Below are positions 9,185-20,081 of a DNA stretch of 64,000 nucleotides, piece after piece (position 1 is the stretch's first letter; every line of letters begins with the position of its first letter). Location: positions 1,488,001 to 1,552,000 of the forward strand of contig NZ_CP022989.1 in the NCBI RefSeq assembly GCF_002278075.1. Direction: 5' to 3'. The stretch comes from Paraburkholderia aromaticivorans (GTDB lineage Bacteria > Pseudomonadota > Gammaproteobacteria > Burkholderiales > Burkholderiaceae). Both the position numbers and the translations under genes were made by a program. The notes below the pieces were generated by a model. That model searched no databases. It was not told the DNA's origin and saw only the letters and a program-made list of their open reading frames with translations.

Positions 9185-9715
9185 ATGTCTCGAGTAGGTA
9201 AAAGCCCTGTCGCGCTGCAAGGCGCAGAAGTGGCCCTGAGCGACGAACGTATTACCGTCAAGGGCCCGCTGGGTACGATTTCGCAGGCTGCCAACAGCCT
9301 TGTGAAGGTGGTGAACGACAACGGCACGCTGAAGTTCGAGCCTGTTGACGAAAGCCGCGAAGCGAATGCGATGTCGGGCACGATGCGCGCACTGGTTGCG
9401 AACATGGTGAACGGCGTGACGAAGGGTTTCGAGCGCAAGCTGACGCTGGTTGGCGTCGGTTACCGCGCACAAGCGCAAGGCGACAAGCTGAACCTGTCGC
9501 TGGGTTTCTCGCACCCCGTGGTGCACCAGATGCCGGAAGGCGTCAAGGCTGAAACCCCGACGCAAACCGAAATCGTGATCAAGGGGATCAATAAGCAACA
9601 AGTTGGCCAGGTCGCTGCAGAAGTGCGCGGCTATCGTCCGCCGGAGCCCTATAAAGGCAAGGGTGTGCGTTACGCCAATGAGGTTGTGATCCTCAAAGAA
9701 ACGAAGAAGAAGTAA
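9185..9715 (+). CDS. rplF: 50S ribosomal protein L6
   Basis: L6 (176 residues) has two repeated domains and lies near the GTPase-associated region. It starts [16 protein letters not shown]. The second domain carries the signature [16 protein letters not shown] near residue 151. An AAAGGAGAGAAAC leader gives a good SD. rplR follows after 12 bp. Confidence 0.97.
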   Translation: MSRVGKSPVALQGAEVALSDERITVKGPLGTISQAANSLVKVVNDNGTLKFEPVDESREANAMSGTMRALVANMVNGVTKGFERKLTLVGVGYRAQAQGDKLNLSLGFSHPVVHQMPEGVKAETPTQTEIVIKGINKQQVGQVAAEVRGYRPPEPYKGKGVRYANEVVILKETKKK

Positions 9716-9727
9716 GGGTGCGCAATC

Positions 9728-10093
9728 ATGGATAAGACTCAATCTCGCCTGCGCCGCGCTCGTCAGACGCGTATCAAGATCGCTGAGCTGCAGGTCGCGC
9801 GTCTCGCCGTGCATCGCACGAACACGCACATCTATGCGCAAGTGTTCTCGCCGTGCGGCACCAAGGTGCTCGCCAGCGCGTCGACGCTCGAAGCCGAAGT
9901 GCGTGCGCAACTGGCTGATCAGACGGGCAAAGGCGGCAACGTCGCCGCTGCTACCCTGATCGGTAAGCGCATCGCAGAAAAGGCTAAGGCTGCCGGCATC
10001 GAATCCGTCGCCTTCGACCGTTCGGGTTTCCGTTACCACGGCCGCGTGAAAGCGCTGGCTGATGCGGCGCGCGAAGCCGGACTCAAGTTCTAA
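9728..10093 (+). CDS. rplR: 50S ribosomal protein L18
   Basis: L18 (121 residues) brings 5S rRNA to the large subunit together with L5 and L25. It has a very basic N-terminus ([16 protein letters not shown]). The C-terminal string [20 protein letters not shown] near residue 94 is conserved in the family. Confidence 0.97.
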   Translation: MDKTQSRLRRARQTRIKIAELQVARLAVHRTNTHIYAQVFSPCGTKVLASASTLEAEVRAQLADQTGKGGNVAAATLIGKRIAEKAKAAGIESVAFDRSGFRYHGRVKALADAAREAGLKF

Positions 10094-10107
10094 GGGAAGA
10101 ATTCGTC

Positions 10108-10626
10108 ATGGCAAAGATGCAAGCGAAAGTTCAGGCTGACGAACGCGACGACGGCCTTCGTGAAAAAATGATTTCGGTCAACCGCGTGACCAAGGTCGTG
10201 AAGGGTGGCCGGATTCTCGGCTTCGCCGCACTGACCGTGGTTGGCGACGGTGATGGCCGCGTCGGTATGGGCAAGGGCAAGGCGAAGGAAGTGCCGGTCG
10301 CTGTTCAGAAGGCGATGGAACAGGCTCGCCGCAACATGTTCAAGGTGCCGCTGAAGAACGGTACCCTGCAGCACGAAGTGCACGGTAAGCACGGCGCATC
10401 GATGGTCCTCCTGGCTCCGGCCAAGGACGGTACCGGTGTGATCGCCGGCGGTCCGATGCGCGCAGTGTTCGACGTGATGGGCGTGCAGAACGTTGTGGCC
10501 AAGAGCCACGGTTCGACGAACCCGTACAACCTCGTTCGTGCAACGCTCGACGGTCTGCGCAAGCAGTCCACGCCGGGCGACATCGCGGCGAAGCGCGGCA
10601 AGTCCGTCGAAGATATTCTGGGCTAA
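10108..10626 (+). CDS. rpsE: 30S ribosomal protein S5
   Basis: S5 (172 residues) helps form the mRNA entry tunnel and affects decoding accuracy. The S5 double-stranded-RNA-binding fold shows as [19 protein letters not shown] (about residue 24) followed by [18 protein letters not shown]. The C-terminal domain ends in [13 protein letters not shown]. rpmD follows after 10 bp. Confidence 0.97.
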   Translation: MAKMQAKVQADERDDGLREKMISVNRVTKVVKGGRILGFAALTVVGDGDGRVGMGKGKAKEVPVAVQKAMEQARRNMFKVPLKNGTLQHEVHGKHGASMVLLAPAKDGTGVIAGGPMRAVFDVMGVQNVVAKSHGSTNPYNLVRATLDGLRKQSTPGDIAAKRGKSVEDILG

Positions 10627-10636
10627 GGTGGACACC

Positions 10637-10819
10637 ATGTCTGATAAAACTGTCAAGGTCCAGCTCGTCAAGAGCCTGATCGGCACCCGTGAAACGCACC
10701 GTGCAACGGTGCGTGGCTTGGGCCTGCGCCGACTCAACTCGGTTAGCGAGTTGCAGGACACGCCGGCTGTGCGCGGCATGATCAACAAGGTTTCGTACCT
10801 CGTTAAGGTCATCAGCTAA
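10637..10819 (+). CDS. rpmD: 50S ribosomal protein L30
   Basis: L30 is a 60-residue large-subunit protein. [17 protein letters not shown] and the conserved [13 protein letters not shown] are visible. A longer in-frame reading upstream overlaps rpsE and has no family support. A GGTGG sequence before the ATG serves as a modest SD. Confidence 0.95.
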   Translation: MSDKTVKVQLVKSLIGTRETHRATVRGLGLRRLNSVSELQDTPAVRGMINKVSYLVKVIS

Positions 10820-10848
10820 GCGGCTGACCAGGACTCAAGGAGTTGATA

Positions 10849-11283
10849 ATGGAATTGAATAACCTGAAGCCGGCTGAAGGCGCGAAGCACGCAAAGCGTC
10901 GCGTTGGTCGCGGCATCGGCTCCGGCCTCGGCAAGACCGCTGGCCGTGGTCACAAGGGTCAGAAGTCGCGTTCGGGCGGCTTTCACAAGGTTGGCTTCGA
11001 AGGCGGTCAAATGCCGCTGCAACGTCGCCTGCCGAAGCGTGGCTTCACCTCGCTGACGAAGGAATTCGTTGGTGAAGTGCGACTCTCGGATCTGGAAAAG
11101 CTGCCGGTCGACGAAATCGATCTGCTGGCTCTGAAGCAAGCCGGCTTGATCGGCGAGCTGATCAAGAGCGCCAAGATCATCGCGACGGGCGAGCTCAAGC
11201 GCAAGGTCGTTGTGAAGGGTCTGGGTGCGACGAAGGGTGCGCGCGCTGCTATCGAAGCAGCCGGCGGCTCTTTTGCCGAGTAA
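10849..11283 (+). CDS. rplO: 50S ribosomal protein L15
   Basis: L15 (144 residues) is a late-assembly 23S binder. The glycine-rich stretch [20 protein letters not shown] (about residues 18-37) is characteristic. A TTG at 10843 is in frame, but AAGGAG overlaps it and is well placed for the ATG at 10849, where the family N-terminus [14 protein letters not shown] begins. Confidence 0.96.
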   Translation: MELNNLKPAEGAKHAKRRVGRGIGSGLGKTAGRGHKGQKSRSGGFHKVGFEGGQMPLQRRLPKRGFTSLTKEFVGEVRLSDLEKLPVDEIDLLALKQAGLIGELIKSAKIIATGELKRKVVVKGLGATKGARAAIEAAGGSFAE

Positions 11284-11329
11284 CGCGCAAGTTATTTGCC
11301 GTCACTAGCATTTGCATCGGAGAAGGTAC

Positions 11330-12676
11330 TTGGCTAACAGCCCGAGTCTCGCAAAACCCGGTCGCAGCGCGGCGAAGTTCGGCGATCTGCGTCGGCGAGC
11401 AGTGTTCCTGCTGCTGGCGTTGATCGTCTACCGTATCGGCGCGCATATTCCGGTGCCGGGTATTGACCCGGACCAGCTGGCAAAGCTGTTCCAAAGCCAG
11501 TCGGGCGGCATCCTTGGCATGTTCAACATGTTTTCGGGTGGCGCGCTTTCGCGGTTCACGATTTTTGCGCTGGGGATCATGCCGTATATTTCGGCGTCGA
11601 TCATCATGCAGTTGCTGGCGATTGTCTCGCCGCAGCTCGAAGCGTTAAAGAAAGAAGGGCAGGCAGGGCAACGGAAGATTACGCAGTACACGCGTATCTT
11701 CACGGTTCTGCTGGCGACGTTCCAGGCGTTCGGCATTGCCGTGGCGTTGGAAAATCAGCCAGGCCTGGTGATTGATCCGGGGATGGTTTTTCGGTTGACG
11801 ACGGTCGTGACGCTGGTGACCGGCACGATGTTCCTGATGTGGCTGGGTGAGCAGATCACGGAGCGCGGGCTTGGCAACGGTATCTCGATCATTATTTTCG
11901 GCGGGATCGCAGCGGGCTTCCCGAATGCGATCGGCGGTCTTGTTTCGCTGGTGCAGACCGGCTCGATGAGCCCGATATCCGCGATTATCGTCGTCGCACT
12001 GATTGCTGCAGTGACGTATCTGGTGGTGTTCATCGAACGCGGCCAGCGCAAGATTCTTGTGAACTACGCGAAGCGGCAGGTCGGTAACAAGATTTACGGC
12101 GGTCAGTCTTCGCATTTGCCGCTGAAGTTGAACATGTCGGGCGTGATTCCGCCGATCTTTGCATCGTCGATCATTCTCTTCCCGGCAACCATCCTGAACT
12201 GGTTCAGTTCGGGGTCGCGTACCAGCTGGTTCGCAGACACGTTGCACAACGTGGCCGAAGCCCTTAAGCCCGGTCAACCCGTGTACGTGTTGCTGTACGC
12301 GTTGGCGATCGTTTTCTTCTGTTTCTTCTACACCGCACTGGTGTTCAACAGCAGAGAGACGGCCGACAACCTGAAGAAGAGTGGCGCATTCGTCCCAGGC
12401 ATCCGCCCGGGCGATCAAACCGCACGATACATCGACCGCATCCTGACGCGTCTGACGCTGGCCGGTGCGATCTACATCGTGTTTGTTTGTCTGCTGCCCG
12501 AGTTTCTGGTGCTGCGCTGGAACGTGCCGTTTTATTTTGGTGGAACGTCGCTGCTGATCATTGTCGTCGTCACAATGGATTTCATGGCGCAGGTGCAGTC
12601 GTACGTTATGTCGCAACAGTATGAATCGCTGCTGAAGAAAGCTAATTTCAAAGGCGGCGGCGTCCCGATGCGTTGA
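11330..12676 (+). CDS. secY: Preprotein translocase subunit SecY
   Basis: SecY is the channel of the Sec translocon, with ten transmembrane helices in the inner membrane. The chosen start is TTG at 11330, giving 448 residues beginning [18 protein letters not shown] after the initiator Met. This is the family start in Burkholderia, and GGAGAAGG lies 4-11 bases upstream. Helix 1 is near [23 protein letters not shown]. The plug/TM2 region includes [20 protein letters not shown], and the last helix contains [13 protein letters not shown] loops earlier at about residue 178. The rare start codon may limit expression relative to the ribosomal genes around it. Confidence 0.97.
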   Translation: MANSPSLAKPGRSAAKFGDLRRRAVFLLLALIVYRIGAHIPVPGIDPDQLAKLFQSQSGGILGMFNMFSGGALSRFTIFALGIMPYISASIIMQLLAIVSPQLEALKKEGQAGQRKITQYTRIFTVLLATFQAFGIAVALENQPGLVIDPGMVFRLTTVVTLVTGTMFLMWLGEQITERGLGNGISIIIFGGIAAGFPNAIGGLVSLVQTGSMSPISAIIVVALIAAVTYLVVFIERGQRKILVNYAKRQVGNKIYGGQSSHLPLKLNMSGVIPPIFASSIILFPATILNWFSSGSRTSWFADTLHNVAEALKPGQPVYVLLYALAIVFFCFFYTALVFNSRETADNLKKSGAFVPGIRPGDQTARYIDRILTRLTLAGAIYIVFVCLLPEFLVLRWNVPFYFGGTSLLIIVVVTMDFMAQVQSYVMSQQYESLLKKANFKGGGVPMR

Positions 12677-12684
12677 AAGGACTT

Positions 12685-12903
12685 ATGGCCAAAGACGATG
12701 TTATCCAGATGCAGGGTGAAGTCATCGAAAACCTGCCTAATGCTACCTTCAGGGTGAAGCTGGAAAACGGCCATGTCGTATTGGGACACATATCTGGGAA
12801 GATGCGGATGCACTATATCCGTATCTTGCCGGGCGACAAGGTGACGGTTGAATTGACGCCTTACGATCTGTCGCGTGCGCGGATCGTGTTCCGGGCGAAG
12901 TGA
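12685..12903 (+). CDS. infA: Translation initiation factor IF-1
   Basis: IF-1 (72 residues, standard length) is a single OB-fold protein that occupies the A site during initiation. [19 protein letters not shown] and [17 protein letters not shown] are diagnostic. An in-frame ATG at 12673 overlaps secY and is not used by the family. AAAGGA precedes 12685. Placement between secY and rpmJ is usual for this group. Confidence 0.97.
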   Translation: MAKDDVIQMQGEVIENLPNATFRVKLENGHVVLGHISGKMRMHYIRILPGDKVTVELTPYDLSRARIVFRAK

Positions 12904-12923
12904 TTTGAAAAAAGGGTAATATC

Positions 12924-13040
12924 ATGAAAGTGATGGCATCGGTTAAGCGCATTTGCCGCAATTGCAAGATCATCAAGCGCAAAGGCGTTGTGCGCGTGAT
13001 TTGCAGCTCTGATCCGCGCCACAAACAGCGTCAAGGCTGA
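12924..13040 (+). CDS. rpmJ: 50S ribosomal protein L36
   Basis: A 38-codon gene ([20 protein letters not shown] at the start). It has the zinc-ribbon ligands of the C+ type of L36: Cys11, Cys14, Cys27 and His33. It lies in the usual place between infA and rpsM. An AAGGGTAAT leader supplies the SD. Confidence 0.96.
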
Positions 13041-13081
13041 ACGCCGCGCTTTTGCTTGCGCTTTTTGTTTGAGGAAAAACA

Positions 13082-13447
13082 ATGGCTCGTATCGCAGGGG
13101 TTAACATCCCGAATCACCAGCATACCGAAATCGGCCTGACGGCTATTTACGGTATCGGCCGCACGCGCTCGCGCGACATTTGCGTCGCTGCTGGTGTGGC
13201 ATTTTCGAAGAAGGTCAAAGACCTGAACGACGCAGACCTCGAAAAGCTGCGTGAAGAAGTCGGCAAGTTCATCGTTGAAGGCGATCTGCGCCGTGAAACG
13301 ACGATGAACATTAAGCGCCTGATGGATCTCGGCTGCTACCGTGGCGTTCGGCATCGTAAGGGCTTGCCCCTGCGCGGCCAGCGTACGCGTACGAATGCCC
13401 GTACGCGCAAGGGTCCGCGTCGTGCAGCGCAATCGCTGAAGAAGTAA
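13082..13447 (+). CDS. rpsM: 30S ribosomal protein S13
   Basis: S13 (121 residues) is a head protein that contacts P-site tRNA and L5. [17 protein letters not shown] and the C-terminal [20 protein letters not shown] are family signatures. It opens the alpha-type group rpsM-rpsK-rpsD-rpoA-rplQ. In E. coli S4 represses this operon at a pseudoknot before rpsM; only 41 bp separate rpmJ and rpsM here. Confidence 0.97.
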
Positions 13448-13475
13448 GCGGAACTGACAGTTACAGGAAAACGTA

Positions 13476-13880
13476 ATGGCTAAGGCTTCGAACAACTCCG
13501 CGGCGCAACGCGTTCGCAAGAAGGTCAAGAAGAACGTCGCCGAGGGCGTGGTTCACGTTCACGCGTCGTTCAATAACACCATCATCACGATCACCGATCG
13601 TCAAGGCAATGCACTTGCCTGGGCAACGTCGGGTGGTCAGGGCTTCAAGGGTTCGCGTAAATCGACTCCGTTTGCAGCTCAGGTGGCAGCCGAATCGGCA
13701 GGCCGCGTGGCGATGGAATACGGCGTGAAGAACCTCGAAGTGCGGATCAAGGGCCCCGGTCCTGGCCGTGAGTCGGCGGTGCGCGCGTTGCATGGTCTTG
13801 GCATCAAGATCACCGCGATCTCCGACGTGACGCCGGTTCCGCACAACGGCTGCCGTCCGCCGAAGCGTCGTCGTATCTAA
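13476..13880 (+). CDS. rpsK: 30S ribosomal protein S11
   Basis: S11 (134 residues) lies on the platform near the E site and the anti-SD end of 16S r[23 protein letters not shown] (about residue 24) and the terminal [15 protein letters not shown] are universal. The gene is 28 bp after rpsM; a 147-bp gap with a hairpin follows. Confidence 0.97.
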   Translation: MAKASNNSAAQRVRKKVKKNVAEGVVHVHASFNNTIITITDRQGNALAWATSGGQGFKGSRKSTPFAAQVAAESAGRVAMEYGVKNLEVRIKGPGPGRESAVRALHGLGIKITAISDVTPVPHNGCRPPKRRRI

Positions 13881-13904
13881 GACGCTTGTTTTGCCAGCGC
13901 CTGT

Positions 13905-13924
13905 TGCCGCCCTGCGCGGCGGCA
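13905..13924 (+). promoter_or_regulatory. Hairpin in the rpsK-rpsD gap
   Basis: TGCCGCC (13905-13911) pairs with GGCGGCA (13918-13924) around CTGCGC. There is no U-run after it, so it is more likely an RNA processing or pausing element, or part of the rpsD leader, than a terminator. Confidence 0.35.
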
Positions 13925-14027
13925 GGCTGCTTGCGCTATTGAATTGACTAAGCCCACCGTTCGACCCAAAGGGTTCGGACTAGCGCGGGTGCATGCATTC
14001 GCGTGATTAATCATAGAAGGAATCAAC

Positions 14028-14651
14028 GTGGCACGTTATATCGGCCCTAAGGCCAAGCTGTCCCGCCGTGAAGGCACTGACCTTTTCCTGAAGAGCGCCC
14101 GTCGTTCGCTCGCTGACAAGTGCAAGCTTGACAGCAAGCCTGGCCAGCACGGCCGCACGTCGGGTGCACGTACGTCCGACTACGGCACGCAGTTGCGCGA
14201 GAAGCAAAAAGTGAAGCGCATCTACGGTGTCCTCGAGCGTCAATTCCGCCGTTACTTCGCTGAAGCGGACCGCCTGAAGGGCAACACGGGTGAAAACCTG
14301 TTGCAATTGCTCGAATCGCGTCTGGATAACGTCGTGTATCGCATGGGCTTCGGCTCGACGCGCGCTGAAGCGCGTCAGCTGGTGAGCCACAAGGCGATCA
14401 TGGTGAACGGCGTTGTGTCGAACATTCCGTCGATGCAAGTGAAGGCTGGCGACGTCGTTGCAGTCCGCGAACAGAAGAAGAAGCAAGCGCGTATTCTCGA
14501 AGCGCTGTCGCTGGCTGAGCAGGGCGGTCTGCCGAGCTGGGTCGCTGTCGATTCGAAGAAGTTCGAAGGCACGTTCAAGCAGAAGCCGGAACGCAGCGAC
14601 ATCGCTGGCGACATCAACGAAAGCCTGATCGTCGAATTGTATTCGCGGTAA
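14028..14651 (+). CDS. rpsD: 30S ribosomal protein S4
   Basis: S4 (207 residues) initiates 30S assembly and is the autorepressor of the alpha operon in E. coli. It starts at GTG 14028 (next residues [17 protein letters not shown]). The S4 RNA-binding domain is visible from about residue 97 ([20 protein letters not shown]). It has no zinc-binding Cys cluster at the N-terminus. AGAAGGAATCAAC provides the SD. Confidence 0.97.
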   Translation: MARYIGPKAKLSRREGTDLFLKSARRSLADKCKLDSKPGQHGRTSGARTSDYGTQLREKQKVKRIYGVLERQFRRYFAEADRLKGNTGENLLQLLESRLDNVVYRMGFGSTRAEARQLVSHKAIMVNGVVSNIPSMQVKAGDVVAVREQKKKQARILEALSLAEQGGLPSWVAVDSKKFEGTFKQKPERSDIAGDINESLIVELYSR

Positions 14652-14664
14652 TCGGATTAACGGC

Positions 14665-14713
14665 CGGGGCACCCCGATTGCGCTAAGCAAGGGGGCGTCT
14701 CGGCTGTTTATTT
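14665..14713 (+). terminator. Imperfect hairpin after rpsD
   Basis: GCCGGGGCACCCC at the left and GGGGGCGTCTCGGC at the right can pair imperfectly around a small TTGC/GCAA inner stem, followed by TGTTTATTTTC. This could be a partial terminator or attenuator between rpsD and rpoA. Confidence 0.4.
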
Positions 14714-14775
14714 TCAGGTTGTTACCGGTCAGCCTTATCGGTGTAACGAGCCGAGGGTATTGAAAAGGAAAACCT

Positions 14776-15753
14776 ATGCAAACCAGTTTGTTGAAACCCA
14801 AGATCATCGCTGTTGAATCGCTTGGTGAGAGCCATGCGAAAGTGGTCATGGAACCGTTTGAACGCGGTTACGGCCACACCTTGGGTAACGCGCTTCGGCG
14901 CGTGCTGCTGTCGTCGATGATCGGCTACGCGCCGACCGAAGTGACGATCGCAGGCGTCGTGCATGAGTATTCGACGCTCGACGGTGTGCAAGAGGATGTG
15001 GTCAACCTGTTGTTGAACCTGAAGGGCGTGGTGTTCAAGCTGCATAACCGTGACGAAGTGACGGTTACGCTGCGCAAGGAAGGCGAAGGCGTTGTCACCG
15101 CTGGCGACATCGAACTCGCGCACGATTGCGAAGTGATCAACCCGGATCACGTGATCGCGCATCTGTCGAAGGGCGGCAAGCTCGACGTGCAGATCAAGGT
15201 CGAGAAGGGCCGCGGCTATGTGCCGGGCAACGTGCGTCGTTACGGCGAAGAGTCGGCCAAGATCATCGGCCGTATCGTGCTGGATGCGTCGTTCTCGCCG
15301 GTTCGCCGCGTGAGCTACGCCGTTGAAAGCGCTCGCGTCGAACAGCGTACCGACCTCGACAAGCTCGTGATGAACATCGAAACCAACGGTGTGATTTCGC
15401 CGGAAGAAGCGATCCGTCAATCGGCGCGCATTCTGGTCGATCAACTGTCGGTCTTTGCTGCTCTGGAAGGCACCGAAGCAACGGCTGAAGCGCCGTCGCG
15501 TGCGCCGCAGATCGATCCGATCCTGCTGCGCCCGGTCGATGATCTCGAACTGACGGTTCGTTCCGCGAACTGCCTGAAGGCCGAGAACATTTACTACATC
15601 GGCGACCTGATCCAGCGCACGGAAAACGAGTTGCTGAAGACGCCGAATCTGGGCCGCAAGTCGCTGAACGAAATCAAGGAAGTACTGGCGTCGCGTGGTT
15701 TGACGCTCGGCATGAAACTCGAGAACTGGCCGCCGGCTGGTCTGGACAAGTAA
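14776..15753 (+). CDS. rpoA: RNA polymerase alpha subunit
   Basis: Alpha (325 residues) dimerises to seed RNA polymerase assembly, and its C-terminal domain binds UP elements and activators. The N-terminal domain shows [18 protein letters not shown] (about residues 34-51). The C-terminal domain begins at about 250 ([20 protein letters not shown], with the DNA-contacting Arg) and ends with [32 protein letters not shown] precedes the ATG. It lies 124 bp after rpsD, with hairpins on both sides. Confidence 0.98.
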
Positions 15754-15779
15754 TTCCGGGGCAGGCCCCGTCGCTGCAC

Positions 15780-15815
15780 TGGCAAGGACGCGGATTTTCC
15801 TTTAAAATCCGCGTC
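15780..15815 (+). promoter_or_regulatory. Composite terminator/promoter between rpoA and rplQ
   Basis: A perfect 12-bp inverted repeat (GACGCGGATTTT 15787-15798, AAAATCCGCGTC 15804-15815, 5-nt loop) is followed by TTGTCTTTTTT. On the same bases lie a -35-like TGGCAA (15780-15785), a 17-bp spacer and a -10-like TAAAAT (15803-15808). The layout closely copies the element before rplN. Confidence 0.65.
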
Positions 15816-15921
15816 TTGTCTTTTTTACTACCGGCCCGTGCGCTCGTTACCGTTGGGAAACCTGCGGGAGTTCAAGCGCGATAGAAGAGCTGGACCAAAA
15901 CTTTGAACTGAAGGAATTAAC

Positions 15922-16314
15922 ATGCGTCACCGTCATGGTCTGCGGAAACTGAACCGCACGAGCAGCCACCGTCTGGCAATGCTCCGTAATATGTCCAACT
16001 CGCTGATCGAGCACGAAGTCATCAAGACCACGCTGCCGAAGGCGAAAGAACTCCGTAAAGTCGTCGAGCCGCTGATCACGCTCGGCAAGAAGCCGTCACT
16101 GGCAAATCGTCGTCTGGCGTTTAACCGTCTGCGCGATCGTGACTCGGTCACGAAGCTGTTCGAAGTTTTGGGCCCGCGTTACGCTACCCGTCCGGGCGGC
16201 TACCTGCGCGTGCTGAAGTTCGGCTTCCGCGTCGGCGACAACGCGCCGATGGCACTGGTCGAACTGCTCGACCGTCCGGAAGTTGAAGAAGTCGAAGTGC
16301 AAGAAGCTGAGTAA
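15922..16314 (+). CDS. rplQ: 50S ribosomal protein L17
   Basis: L17 (130 residues) lies near the tunnel exit on the large subunit. [17 protein letters not shown] and [20 protein letters not shown] are diagnostic. It has a short acidic end ([11 protein letters not shown]), common in this family in Burkholderiaceae. It closes the ribosomal block and is followed by a strong terminator. Confidence 0.97.
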   Translation: MRHRHGLRKLNRTSSHRLAMLRNMSNSLIEHEVIKTTLPKAKELRKVVEPLITLGKKPSLANRRLAFNRLRDRDSVTKLFEVLGPRYATRPGGYLRVLKFGFRVGDNAPMALVELLDRPEVEEVEVQEAE

Positions 16315-16328
16315 GCTTTCAAGCATCA

Positions 16329-16359
16329 AAAAAAGCCAGGCGCCAAGCCTGGCTTTTTT
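16329..16359 (+). terminator. Intrinsic terminator after rplQ
   Basis: AAAAAAGCCAGGC and GCCTGGCTTTTTT form a perfect 13-bp stem around GCCAA, with the 3' arm ending in six T. It closes the alpha operon. Confidence 0.9.
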
Positions 16360-16490
16360 GTTTGCGGCGCTGGAACTCAGCGGCCATTCGTCGCATAGCG
16401 GCCGTATGCGCGGCGCGGCGCGGCCTGCGTGAGCGTGAGGGCTAGGTGATACGATAACGACACCTGAATCGAGCCTCGCCGGAGCCATCT

Positions 16491-16823
16491 GTGAGCGTGA
16501 ATGTGACCTTGATTCTGACGACGGTGCCTGATGTTGCCGTAGCTCAGAAGCTTGCCGAGGACGCCTTGGCCGCGCGGCTATGCGCCTGCGTCACCCGGCT
16601 GGGTGACGTGCAATCCAGCTATCACTGGCAAGGCGCGATCGAAACCGCCGAGGAGGTCCAGTTGCTCTTCAAGACCAGCGCGGCGCGCGCACTTGAACTC
16701 GAGCGATACATTCAGGCTCACCATCCCTACGACACGCCGGAAATCCTCTCGTGGCAAGCGACGGCGTCGGTCGCGTACGGCCAGTGGATCACTGCGGAAA
16801 CCCAACGTCCTCTCCATGTTTAA
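16491..16823 (+). CDS. cutA: Divalent-cation tolerance protein CutA
   Basis: CutA is a small trimeric cytoplasmic protein linked to metal tolerance in E. coli; its molecular role is still debated. The 110 residues contain the family core LCACVTRLGDVQSSYHWQGA (about residues 30-49) and HPYDTPEILSW (about 77-87). The start is GTG with GGAG ten bases upstream. Its 3' end overlaps the dsbD start by 8 bp, an arrangement matching the cutA-dsbD pair of other proteobacteria. Confidence 0.93.
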   Translation: MSVNVTLILTTVPDVAVAQKLAEDALAARLCACVTRLGDVQSSYHWQGAIETAEEVQLLFKTSAARALELERYIQAHHPYDTPEILSWQATASVAYGQWITAETQRPLHV

Positions 16824-18693
16824 CGGTCTCGACCGACGCGCGCGCAGTGCGCTGCGTTCGCTATTTATCCTGCTTGGTTGCCTCGTTTTCGCGCAGTTCG
16901 GCACGCTCGCTCGCGCCGCGGATGACTTCCTTGATCCCGCCGTCGCGTTCAAATTCAGCGCGACTGAGAGGCCCGGCGAGGTCGATGTGACCTACAAAAT
17001 CGCGGATGGCTATTACATGTACCGCGAGCGCTTCGCTTTCGCGACGCGCAACGGCACGGCGACGATTGGCGAACCGCAATTGCCGGCTGGCCACGTCAAG
17101 TTCGATCAGACCTTCAACAAGGACGTCGAGACGTACCGGAACGAATTGACGATCCGGATTCCCGTTAAACAAGCGGGTGGACCATTCGAGCTGGCGGTGA
17201 CGTCGCAGGGTTGTGCCGATGCCGGCATCTGCTATCCGCCGATGGAGCGCGTGTACCGCGTGAGCGGGGCGGCCCTGCAGCCGGCCGGGAGCGCGCAAAT
17301 CTCTGGCGCCGGGGGGCCGCAACAATCGGCCGCGGCGAGCACCTCATGGTTCGAGCGCGCCACCAGCGCTGATTACGCGCAGTCGCTGCTGCAAGGCGGT
17401 GGCTTTTTCGCGATCGTCGGACTTTATTTCGTCGCCGGCGCCGTGCTGAGTCTGCTCCCCTGTTCGTATCCGATGATTCCCATTCTTTCGGCAATCATCA
17501 TCGGGGAGGGCGCGCGAGTGACGCGTGCCCGCGGGTTCTCGCTGTCGGTGGCCTATGTGATCGGCATGGCGCTCGTCTATACGGCGCTCGGCATTGCCGC
17601 CGCGCTCATTGGGCAAAGCCTCGGCGCATGGTTGCAGAATCCGTGGGTGCTCGGTGCCTTTGGCGTGCTGCTCACCGTTTTCGCACTGACCTTGATTGCC
17701 GGTGTCGACATCGCGCTTCCGCAGCGCTGGCAGGACGGCGTCTCGCGCGCGTCGGCCGGTCGCCCTGGGGGCAAGTTTGCAGCGGTTGCCGTGATGGGCG
17801 CGCTGTCCGCGCTGGTGGTGGGCGCCTGCATGACCGCGCCGCTCTTCGCGGTGCTGGCGTTTATTGCGCATACGGGTGACGCGGTGCTCGGCGGCGCGGC
17901 GCTATTCTCGATGGGGCTCGGCTTGGGCGTGCCGCTGCTGATTCTCGGTCTTGGCGCGGGTACGCTGTTGCCGCGCGCCGGTGCCTGGATGGACGGCGTG
18001 AAGGTGTTCTTCGGCGTGGTGCTGCTCGCGGCGGCGCTGTGGATCGTCTGGCCGGTGCTGGGCGCGGCCGCGACCATGCTGTTGAGCGCGCTCTGGTTGT
18101 TGGTCGCAGCCGTGTCCCTCGGGTTGTTCTCCGCGCCCGTTGCGCACGCTTCCGTATGGCGCCGGCTTGGGCGTGGGATCGGCGCCGCACTGGCCGTCTG
18201 GGCGGCAGTGCTGTTGGTCGGGCTGGCGGCCGGCTCATCCGATCCTCTGCGCCCGCTTGCCGTATTGGCGGCGCGCGGCGGGGAGGCGGGTGACGCGACT
18301 GCGTCGATTAAGCCGAACCGCGCGCCCCTGAGTGATTTGACGTTCGCCCCGGTTCGTTCATCGAGTGAACTCGACGAGGCCGTCAAAACGGCTGCACAGC
18401 CCGCCATGCTCGATTTTTACGCTGACTGGTGCGTCAGCTGCAAAGAGATGGAGAAGTTCACGTTCAGCGACCCGCGCGTCCAGGCAAAACTGAGACAGAT
18501 GAATCTGCTGCGCGCCGACGTCACCGCCAACAGCGCCGACGATCAAGCGCTGCTTAAGCGTTTCAGCCTGTTCGGGCCGCCGGGGATCATCTTCTTCGAT
18601 CAGAGCGGCAAGGAAGTGCTGCGCGTCGTCGGATATGAGTCGGCGGATAAATTCTTGCAGAGTCTGGATCGGGCGCGTAGCCCCGGGGCATGA
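16816..18693 (+). CDS. dsbD: Thiol:disulfide interchange protein DsbD
   Basis: DsbD carries reducing power from cytoplasmic thioredoxin across the inner membrane to periplasmic DsbC, DsbG and cytochrome c maturation thiols. The 625-residue product has a signal peptide (to about residue 35, LARAAD), a periplasmic N-domain with the Cys pair in SQGCADAGICYPP, an eight-helix membrane domain with one Cys in LPCSYPMIP and one in GACMTAPLF, and a C-terminal thioredoxin-like domain with WCVSCKE. An open frame continues upstream through cutA, but the signal peptide sets the start at 16816. The supply of thiols suits the cytochrome c assembly genes a few kb downstream. Confidence 0.95.
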   Translation: MFNGLDRRARSALRSLFILLGCLVFAQFGTLARAADDFLDPAVAFKFSATERPGEVDVTYKIADGYYMYRERFAFATRNGTATIGEPQLPAGHVKFDQTFNKDVETYRNELTIRIPVKQAGGPFELAVTSQGCADAGICYPPMERVYRVSGAALQPAGSAQISGAGGPQQSAAASTSWFERATSADYAQSLLQGGGFFAIVGLYFVAGAVLSLLPCSYPMIPILSAIIIGEGARVTRARGFSLSVAYVIGMALVYTALGIAAALIGQSLGAWLQNPWVLGAFGVLLTVFALTLIAGVDIALPQRWQDGVSRASAGRPGGKFAAVAVMGALSALVVGACMTAPLFAVLAFIAHTGDAVLGGAALFSMGLGLGVPLLILGLGAGTLLPRAGAWMDGVKVFFGVVLLAAALWIVWPVLGAAATMLLSALWLLVAAVSLGLFSAPVAHASVWRRLGRGIGAALAVWAAVLLVGLAAGSSDPLRPLAVLAARGGEAGDATASIKPNRAPLSDLTFAPVRSSSELDEAVKTAAQPAMLDFYADWCVSCKEMEKFTFSDPRVQAKLRQMNLLRADVTANSADDQALLKRFSLFGPPGIIFFDQSGKEVLRVVGYESADKFLQSLDRARSPGA

Positions 18694-18757
18694 CGAAGGG
18701 CGAGGGGCCCGCCTTCCTGGAGACTAACGGCGCACGCGGCCCCACGCACCAAACAAA

Positions 18758-18792
18758 AAACGGAGGCACGGCAAACAAGCCGGCCCCCGTTT
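18758..18792. terminator. Hairpin between convergent dsbD and hemB
   Basis: AAACGGAGGC (18758-18767) and GCCCCCGTTT (18783-18792) pair with one mismatch, and inside them CGGC pairs with GCCG around AAACAA. A-rich sequence lies to the left, so the minus-strand read ends in U residues (hemB side). It could serve both genes. Confidence 0.65.
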
Positions 18793-18832
18793 ACCTCAAC
18801 GCCCGAGCCGCCGCGACAGGCGGCGCGTCGAG

Positions 18833-20032
<1,200 letters not shown>

Positions 20033-20081
20033 ATGGGCGGCCGCAACGGCGTTTTCCCGCGTCCCGCGGCGCCCTCGTTGC

